From the NCBI GenBank assembly GCA_946811185.2, contig OX328098.1, forward strand, positions 21,585,084-21,649,083: 64,000 bases of DNA, written 5' to 3'. Numbering within the stretch: position 1 is the first letter of the stretch; each line of letters opens with the position of its first letter. Below the pieces are notes generated by a model. That model was not told the origin of the DNA. It saw nothing but the letters and a program-made list of their open reading frames with translations, and did no database searches. Shown piece after piece: positions 57,542-64,000 of the stretch. The stretch comes from Hippopus hippopus. Lineage: Eukaryota > Mollusca > Bivalvia > Cardiida > Cardiidae. The position numbers were made by a program, and so were the translations under genes.

Positions 57542-57929
57542 CCCTGGGTTTTACTTCGACTTTCTCATTCAGGGGTATCTGACACCGCCATCCCCCTTTT
57601 GACATCAATGAAATAGATCACAATAGACAGCAAATCAAATTGGAGGCGGGGGGAGGCACTGAGAGAATTTGAAGGTCCAAATTCAAATAAATAAAGGTTA
57701 ACGGTAAAAGCTTGTATAAAGGATGGTCCATCTTCCTCAGAAAATCGAGCCAAGAATCTTTTGTGGGGGTAAGCGTGTGATAGACAGACAGACAGTTAGA
57801 CAGCCACACACCAAGACAGAGAGAGGGGAAAGGAAGAAAGAGAGAGAGACAGGGAGACGCAGGGAGAAAGATTATCACAACTATCAGTTGACGTACCGAC
57901 GACCTGTATAAAGAGTATATACTACATAC
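57542..57929. other. Intergenic DNA with purine-rich stretch
   Basis: GACA/GAGA-rich simple sequence at 57780-57870; otherwise nothing recognised. Confidence 0.4.
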
Positions 57930-58378
57930 ATATGAGGGCCGATTAATAAGTTTTGAGTATCAGCTGTGAGGATTTGACATTTGGCGGACATACTGCTTTC
58001 ATTTTTTCAATATTTTCCCCTACAGTATTTATTCGCTATTGCCAGCCTTGTCTAAGGGCTTCAATGCCACTTTAAAAGAAGTCCTTTTCATGACCGTTCA
58101 GAAGTCCTCCACTGCATCAGGGATTGTGTATATAAGATCCCTGACTGCATATATGACGTCATCATCTGACAGAAAGTGAGTACCGGAAATGGCATCTTTC
58201 AATTTTGGATATACGTGTAGATGATAGTCTGATGGAGCGAGATCAGACAAACAAGGCGGATGCTCAATCAATTTACATCCACAATCATCAATGGCTGCCA
58301 TGGAATGACAAGAGTTGTGAACAGGGGCGTTGTCCTGGTGGAACTGGTGTGAAAAAAGTCACCTGCCTTGTTTATTTT
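57930..58378 (-). pseudogene. Mariner transposase 3' fragment
   Basis: Minus strand: FHQDNAPVHNSCHSMAAIDD, LIEHPPCLSDLAPSDYHL (the last catalytic Asp region of mariner DD34D enzymes), GTHFLSDDDV, then EDF and GIEALRQGWQ in shifted or stopped frames. The terminal repeat TGAGGGCCGATTAATAAGTT lies at 57932 next to TA. The N-terminal two thirds are missing. The coding part includes an 11-codon in-frame insertion (58111-58143). Confidence 0.8.
58118..58143. mobile_element. 26-bp palindrome inserted in mariner
   Basis: CAGGGATT...GATCCCTG flanked by ACTGCAT on both sides (58111-58117, 58144-58150). Same ends as the 39141 element; 26 bp plus 7 bp duplication adds 33 nt, so the frame stays open. Confidence 0.65.
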
Positions 58379-58448
58379 AAAGTACTACCTCTTCCACACA
58401 AACCGACCAAATGACCCCAGTCTTCAGGTTGAAAAGGGGTATTTCTGT

Positions 58449-58674
58449 TAAACCCTTTACCACACAATCTCGAGTATTAACGAACCTAAGGATTAAGCCT
58501 TTTGAAAACATTGTGGGAAAAGGAAAAAATGCTGGTTACCAGCATTTTCTCCTTATTCCACAATGTTTTGTACACTATCAAAGACAGAAGTCATCATTTG
58601 AGCCATATTTTAATTGTCGTCTGCAAATGCTTTCAATTTGGACTAGTCTAAAATTTTGTCGTTTGGTAAAGAAT
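58449..58674 (+). mobile_element. PAL1 copy, F
   Basis: TTAAACCCTTTACCACACAA to GTTTGGTAAAGAATTC; near-perfect palindrome. Lies close to where the mariner copy is cut off. Confidence 0.8.
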
Positions 58675-58802
58675 TCACTCCTTCAGTACAAGGCTCACAA
58701 ATTATCGATCAGCCCTCGAATAGCTTCACTAAAACTATCGTCATGGTAATGTAAGTATGTAGCGATATTTGAGATCTTTCCAACGTATCTATGTACAAAA
58801 CG

Positions 58803-58948
58803 TAACCCTTAGCGCTTTAACACATAATGTCGCATTTTAACGTCCCTGAAGAAGAATACTTTTGAAAACATTGCGTGAAAAGTACAATATGCTGGTAATA
58901 AGCATCGTCTCCTTTTCCTACAAAGCTTTAGATACCCTTCTAAAGCCT
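58803..58948 (+). mobile_element. PAL1 copy, F, R arm missing
   Basis: GTAACCCTTAGCGCTTTAAC, L arm, diverged palindrome; then unrelated sequence. Confidence 0.55.
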
Positions 58949-59051
58949 CTTTAAAAACATATAAACAAATATATTCAGTCAAAGGGCGAAAAACTAACTT
59001 GTTTTGTAATTTGACCAACACATCTCTAAAATTTCGAGTAGTGAGGATCAT

Positions 59052-59345
59052 TCGTGCAGTCTGATCTTGATCTACACTGTCCGCAAAAAACAGCTGTCAA
59101 TACCCTTTGCCTGATACATTTTAAAATTCTAGGTATTTACATTATAGTGTACTAACCCTTTATCTGCCGAATCCAAATCCTCGACGATTACACAAACAAA
59201 TCGCACTAAGTTTAAGTGCTTCGACTGTGGTTTGTATGACCGAATGTACAACTTAGGCAGCGGAGAGTGTAGAGCAAGATCAGACTGCACGTATGTACAG
59301 ACTGATTTTGCTGTGCACTGTCTGCAGAATACATGTAAGGTCGCG
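59052..59345. mobile_element. PAL2 remnants
   Basis: Half hairpin GTGCAGTCTGATCTTGATCT at 59055 and a fuller diverged hairpin GAGCAAGATCAGACTGCAC/GTACAGACTGATTTTGC at 59270-59320. Confidence 0.5.
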
Positions 59346-59406
59346 AACGGCAGGGTAAGAGGCTAGAGCTCACACACAGACACCTGTTTATGAGGTATAG
59401 GAGTGG

Positions 59407-59574
59407 TATAAAATGCGTGTTATTTTTAATCGTCCCGCGGTGACTCGTACCGCCTCACTCTACACTCTCAACACGGACTGTTTAGGTCGAAAGAGAGGCT
59501 GATTTTTTCATAGCAACAAACTTAGCTTTTTTTGTGCTTTGAAGCTCCTGTGAACATTTACAACAGTAACTATG
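59407..59574 (+). promoter_or_regulatory. Possible TATA promoter and first exon ending in ATG
   Basis: TATAAAATG at 59407, then a leader with CCGCCTCACTCTACACTCT, and AACTATG|GTACGT (59572-59580), i.e. a splice donor directly after ATG as in some housekeeping genes. No matching second exon was found in the window. Weak. Confidence 0.25.
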
Positions 59575-59639
59575 GTACGTGTTAAATTTCTTTTTTCTTG
59601 ACTGTCACTGATAACCGTACTGTTTTCTGTCGTGTCATT

Positions 59640-59698
59640 TAGGATGATGATAATGATTATGGATATGCTTAAGATGATGATGATAATGATGGTGAATG

Positions 59699-59729
<31 letters not shown>

Positions 59730-59750
59730 AAAAATGAGGAGGAGGAGGTA
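59640..59750 (+). repeat. GAT microsatellite
   Basis: Imperfect GAT/GATGGT/GAGGAG repeats. Confidence 0.85.
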
Positions 59751-59879
59751 GTCTCAATAAGTAACCGGTTGCGGTGCATGTTTTTATACTTGGATATTTA
59801 AGTAAACTGTGCACCAGAGGCGACTAGTCAAAAAGTAGCATCGCCTTTGGGGACAGTTATCTGTACTAGAGGAGGAGCC

Positions 59880-59972
59880 TGGCGCTCGATCTTAATTCAA
59901 AATCGTTGCATGTACTGTAACCTGTTGCTTATAAGGTTACAAACATGCATCGATTTTAAAGTTAGATCGAGC
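59880..59972. mobile_element. Short inverted-repeat element
   Basis: CTGGCGCTCGATCTTAATTC / AAGTTAGATCGAGCGCCAG with about 43-bp arms (AAAATCGTTGCATG / CATGCATCGATTTT) around TTGCTTATA; bordered by GAGGAGG on each side. Confidence 0.6.
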
Positions 59973-60133
59973 GCCAGTGAGGAGGAGGAGGAGGATATGC
60001 TCCAATTTACTGTTGCTTGCAATTAAGTGCCGTGTTGAGGCAATGTCGTTGTCTTGAGCCTTAATGTACTTAGCATGGCCTGTGCCTACGTTGCGACCGT
60101 TAATCGTTGGTTTCATGGCCCGTGCATTTGGTA

Positions 60134-60295
60134 GCCCCGGCCGGATAGCTTAGTAGTTAGCGTAGAACTGATCCGTGACCTTGCGTTTGCGGGTCGATAC
60201 CCGGTTGCGACAAACTCTATTTCCGGCAATTTTTGTCCTCTCACCTCTGATGCATTTAAGAAAAGTAGTCAGCGTTAAACTCCAATGCAATATAA
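60134..60295 (+). mobile_element. tRNA-like SINE
   Basis: CCGGATAGCTTAGTAGTTAG (A-box-like) and GCGGGTCGATACCCG (B-box-like), short body, then GCGTTAAACTCCAATGCA. Followed by repeats of GCATTTGGTGCGACCGTTG (60310, 60351). Confidence 0.5.
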
Positions 60296-60546
60296 TACAA
60301 TTATATCGTGCATTTGGTGCGACCGTTGTCCAATACAAAGCAATACCATGCATTTGGTGCGACCGTTGATAGTAAAGTATTGAACATTGTTAGCAACAAT
60401 GACCAAGTAATCTCTGCTTTCGCTAGACGCTGTCGTTTTACTTTGCTCCTTAGTTTCCTGTGCTGTGCTTATGTTGCGGCTGCCCTCGTAAGATATTACA
60501 AACAGCGGTCCCAATAGTGACCACAGACATCATTGGTCCAGTCGAG

Positions 60547-60584
60547 CAGGGATTGCATACATAAGAGTATGTATACGATCCCTG
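60547..60584. mobile_element. 38-bp CAGGGAT palindrome
   Basis: CAGGGATTGCATACATA mirrored by TATGTATACGATCCCTG. Same ends as 39141 and 58118 but no duplication visible. Confidence 0.5.
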
Positions 60585-60666
60585 AGCAAAGTGATGTACC
60601 TGTGGTTTGTTCTATGGTTTCTCGATCTTTACCTTTGTTGAGAACGTCGCACCAAGATTTTATTAG

Positions 60667-60878
60667 TAGCCCTTAGGCTGCTTAGCGCTACTCACTTACC
60701 TTTTGCAGACAGTGTAGATCAAGATCAGACTGCACAGAACGTGCAGTCTGATCTTTGATCTACACTGTCCGAAAGAGAGATATTTACCCCCTAAAAATAA
60801 CTTTAAAATAGATACCTTTGGCTTTTTACTGTCGACTTGAAGGTATCATTTAACTTATTCAGCATGATAAGGGTTTAA
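60667..60878. mobile_element. PAL2 copy, near complete
   Basis: CCCTTAGGCTGCTTAGCGCT; near-perfect hairpin 60710-60772 (GTGTAGATCAAGATCAGACT, GCACAGAACGTGC); end ATAAGGGTTTAA. Confidence 0.7.
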
Positions 60879-61167
60879 CGATGGCAGACAGTGAACAACT
60901 TTTGTGCTCGAGTTGGACGATGTAGTTGTAGTTTGCTCTTTCATTGATTCTCGAGTTATATCCTTGTTGCGAACGTTACAATTTACGAACTGCGGTCGCA
61001 ACAATGACCAAACTAACTATGAGCTGCCTTTGTTCATTTACTTTACTCCTTCGTTTTTTTAGTCTGTGCACTTGTCGTGTCTATCTGTCATAGGATATCT
61101 CGACTAACGGTAGCAACATTGCACTCAGTCAGTATCTTTTAACAAATTTCGATACTGAAGGATAGAT
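60879..61167. other. Unrecognised intergenic DNA
   Basis: No feature assigned. Confidence 0.3.
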
Positions 61168-61732
61168 TTACAGGACCATGCTGGCAAAAAGGTGTATAAT
61201 GCATCTCTGTGATCCATCGAATCATCATATGCTTATGGACACATGACCCATAAAATCCATTTAGTCTAGCAACCAACTGTATCATGAGGTAAACTGATCC
61301 TTTGACATGCAGAAAATTGACCAATAACAAAACATTTCGTTTCAGGTCAGCCTATGCGGACTGCGTCTTTTTTGCAGATTTGCATTTGCATTAAGCCTCC
61401 TTTTCACAGAGCATGGCTCAACTAAAGTAGACACATCCTTTTGCAGTCAAATTATAAAGTGTCTTCGTCTGTATCCATCTTTCCCCCCCCCCCCCCCGCA
61501 AAACACCCCCCATCAAAAGCTCCGCGGTCCGCCGTCCGCGCAGGTTGACGTGAACCGAAACTTTTTGCAATTGGTAAAATTCATGCTTGTCCAAGGACCA
61601 GCCTATCTCATGACTCAGTTGTTACACAAAATGAATATAATGAATCCATGATTACGTGATGACTTGCTTGGTATAAAGCATCACGGAGATGCATTAAGCC
61701 CCGTTTTGCCAGAGCATGGCTCATTTAGATTC
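61168..61732. mobile_element. Two PAL3 copies (reversed, then forward)
   Basis: 61168-61422 reversed (CCATGCTGGCAAAAAGGTGT to ACAGAGCATGGCTCA). 61520-61732 forward, left end missing (GTCCGCGCAGGTTGACG to TTTTGCCAGAGCATGGCTCA). A poly-C run at 61483-61497 lies between. Confidence 0.65.
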
Positions 61733-61735
61733 TAC

Positions 61736-61810
61736 CAAATATAAAAGCATTTGCAGATGACAAATTTAATGTGACTCAACAGATGATTTTTCGTCTTTGA
61801 AGTAGTAAAA
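61736..61810 (-). mobile_element. PAL1 R-arm fragment
   Basis: AAAGCATTTGCAGATGACAA and following; cut by the PAL3 copy at 61817. Confidence 0.55.
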
Positions 61811-61816
61811 AATAAA

Positions 61817-62081
61817 TGAGCCACGCTCTGTGAAAAGGGGGCTTAATGCATCTGCGAAAAGTACCGACCCAGGTCAGCCTGCGCAGTCCGCGCAGGCTGA
61901 CCTGGGCCGAAACTTTTCGCTATTGATCAATTTTCTATATTTCCAAAGCCCAGTCTACCTCATGATTAAGTCAATTGTTAAAAAAATGTGGATATTACGG
62001 AGGAATGGGTATGTGAACGCTTGCTTAGTATCATTCGTCACGCAGATGCATTAAGCCCCCTTTTGCCAGAGCACGGCTCAA
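61817..62081 (+). mobile_element. PAL3 copy, intact
   Basis: TGAGCCACGCTCTGTGAAAA to GCCAGAGCACGGCTCA. Perfect central hairpin CCCAGGTCAGCCTGCGCAG / CCGCGCAGGCTGACCTGGG (61870-61908). Confidence 0.8.
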
Positions 62082-62085
62082 ATAG

Positions 62086-62195
62086 ATCTACTATTGGAAA
62101 AGGCGAAAATGCTGGTTACCAGCAATTCGTCTTTTTCCCACAATGTTTTCAAAAGCCACGCTCGTTGAAACACAGGATAGTTTGGTAAAGGGTTA
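62086..62195 (-). mobile_element. PAL1 left-half fragment
   Basis: Palindrome then L end (AAGCCACGCTCGTTGAAACA, GGTAAAGGGTTAA). Confidence 0.6.
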
Positions 62196-62277
62196 ATTTT
62201 TAAGAGTGTCTGGTTGGTCTGAAAATAGTTTGGTGTCTTATTACTGAAGGACGTAGATCTATATTTGTAGAGATGGC

Positions 62278-62472
62278 TTAACGCTTTGGCTGCTGAGCGC
62301 GACTCACTGACCTTTTGCGGACAACGTAGATTAAGATCAGACTGCACAGAACGTGCAGTCTGATCTTGGATCTACACTGTCCAACAAGTAGATACTTTTC
62401 CTCTCCAAAAAATCGGGTTTCACTTATCGGCTTAAAAGTTTCATTTCACTTATTTAGCGGGACGAGGGTTAA
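62278..62472. mobile_element. PAL2 copy, intact (195 bp)
   Basis: TTAACGCTTTGGCTGCTGAG to GACGAGGGTTAA; hairpin 62330-62385 (GATCAGACTGCACAGAACGT, GCAGTCTGATC). TTAA at both ends, as in PAL1. Confidence 0.75.
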
Positions 62473-62797
62473 AAATGTATTCATACTTGTATTTTCGCTT
62501 TAGGCAATAGTATCTATATATAAAACAGAAACCTAATGACTCGACAATTATTTCTAAAGTTGCTGCTTTGCCCATATCTTTAGAACCAGATTATTGCAGG
62601 AAAATTGTATGAAAAGGAAACCATGGGCCTATTTCTGTGGAAATTGGTTGAGACACATACATGTATCACCACCTAAGGCAATACTATCTGCATATATAAC
62701 TGTAGACTGAAACCTGATGACTCAACCGTTATTGCAAACAATTGCTCCTTTTCCTTTGATAATTTAAAAAGCTGCTTATTGCAAGAAAACAATATAT
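62473..62797. other. Unrecognised intergenic DNA
   Basis: A diverged repeat of about 180 bp (AGGCAATAGTATCTATATAT / AGGCAATACTATCTGCATAT, each followed by AAACC...TGATGACTC-type text) at 62503 and 62675; similar text recurs near 63025 and 63480. Confidence 0.35.
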
Positions 62798-63459
62798 ATG
62801 AGCCTTGCTCTCTGAAAAGGCTTACAAGGGTCGAAACTTTTTGTTTGCTTTATGTAAATTTTATTCATGACCAAGGACCTGTCTACCTCTTAATTCATTC
62901 ACTTGTGAGACACAGTAATTATGTGATAACTTGCATGGATAAATTCATCACGGAGGTGCATTAATCCTCCTATTGCCAGAGCTTTGTTCAATAATATTAT
63001 TCATAAACAAAAAAAAAATGGGCTGAAACGTAATGACTCATATATTGTTACAAGTAATCTGAGACCTTTTTCTCCCTGTTTTTTTAGGCTCTCAGTTGCC
63101 TAGAAATTATATTACAATGCATGTTTCTTTCGAAGATGGGTTGACAGCCACGATTATTTTCATTGCCAACCTAAATCAAAAGCCATAACATAACTGAGCC
63201 ATGCTCTGTGAAAAGGGAGCTTAATGTATCTGCGAAAAGTATCGACGCAGCTCAGCCTGCGCATTCTGCGCAGGCTGACCTGGGCCGAAACTTTTCGCTG
63301 TTGGTCAATTTTCTGTATGTCAAAGGACAAGTCTACCTCATAACTCTGTTGCTTGTTAGACAAAATGGATTTTACGAATCCACGGTCATGTGATGACTTG
63401 CTTGGTATCCTGCATCACAAAGATGCATTAAGCTCCCATTTGCCAGAGCACGGCTCATA
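62798..63459 (+). mobile_element. Two forward PAL3 copies
   Basis: 62798-62990, central part deleted (GAGCCTTGCTCTCTGAAAAG to TTGCCAGAGCTTTGTTCA). 63196-63459 complete, hairpin GCTCAGCCTGCGCA/TGCGCAGGCTGACC. Confidence 0.7.
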
Positions 63460-63561
63460 TATTATTTACATACAAAACAGTGGGCTGAACCTTGATGACT
63501 CACTGATAAGTACAAGCAATTGCCCTCTTTCCACCAATGTGTTCAGAGGGCTTTATATTTG

Positions 63562-63786
63562 AGCGGTGCAATGGGAAACTGGTGTATAATGCATCTTCGT
63601 GTATACCAAGCTATAGTCGTCGCATAACATGGTCCCATTTCGTCTTAAAACCGACTGAATCTTGGGTTAGAGTGGTTCTTTGACACGCAGAAAACTTTCC
63701 AATGGCATAGAGTTTCGACGCAGGTCAGCCTACGCTATACTTTTGGTAGAAGCATTAAACGACCTTTTCACAGAGAATGACTCATT
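63562..63786 (-). mobile_element. PAL3 copy, reversed, degraded
   Basis: GTGTATAATGCATCTTCGTG, TTTGACACGCAGAAAACTTT, GACGCAGGTCAGCCTACGC, CAGAGAATGACTCA. Confidence 0.55.
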
Positions 63787-64000
63787 TATACAGCGAGACG
63801 TATTTCTGTAGAAATGGTTTGACAAACATTATACCAGTAATTCTCGAAAGAAGCAAGAGCTGTATCCTCATACAAAGCAATTGGCTTTATCTTTATGACC
63901 CACCCATCCATTATTGTAGGTAAAAGTTCCTTGTACCCAATGTTTTCTTAAGCTTTCTACTGAAGAGATATTATACAAAAAGGCGGACTTCTGTGGAAAT
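63787..64000. other. Window end, little recognised
   Basis: A weak PAL1-like scrap (CCCAATGTTTTCTTAAGC) at 63935; nothing else. Confidence 0.3.

Noticed and set aside
57565..57878. Two overlapping minus-strand frames rich in L/S/P
   Set aside because: Arise from a purine-rich simple sequence; no family recognised.
59640..59675. Second exon for the putative ATG|GT first exon (acceptor TTTAG then GATGATGAT)
   Set aside because: Frame ends after ten codons within a microsatellite.

Overview
This is a eukaryotic (animal) nuclear window. It is AT-rich, intron-rich and packed with tRNA-derived SINEs, palindromic MITEs and tandem-core elements of the kind common in bivalve molluscs. A bivalve is my best guess; that is inference from repeat style, not proof.

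Left half (559-28024, + strand): one complete 17-exon gene for the beta (carboxyltransferase) subunit of methylcrotonoyl-CoA carboxylase, MCCC2, a mitochondrial enzyme of leucine breakdown. Exon boundaries were read by hand from splice sites, phase and similarity. They give 1725 coding nt (574 residues plus stop) with phases consistent across all 16 introns. The introns hold nearly all the surrounding repeats, and intron 9 also holds a decayed duplicate of exon 10.

Repeat landscape (whole window): about 55 full or partial copies of one roughly 230-bp family (called PAL1) with TTAA ends and a near-perfect 64-bp palindrome. There are also four other hairpin families (PAL2 to PAL5), several SINE families, at least five families of Helitron-like elements with tandem-repeat cores, a pogo-like element, a mariner transposase fragment, a LINE fragment and tiny hAT-like palindromes. 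Several insertions are nested and show target-site duplications.

Right half (45969-54791, - strand): one Ty3/Gypsy-type LTR retrotransposon with about 98.6% identical LTRs. It carries a helix-hairpin-helix at the start of Gag, a CCHC knuckle, protease, RT, RNase H, integrase, then a PHD finger and a TatD-like hydrolase segment. Its genes are broken by several frameshifts and stops, and the protease active site is altered. A short hairpin motif with covarying stem bases is scattered through coding and non-coding parts of the element. This motif and the PHD finger are the most unusual things in the window.

No bacterial-type operon, CRISPR array or rRNA was seen. All tRNA-like sequences look like SINE heads, not functional tRNA genes.
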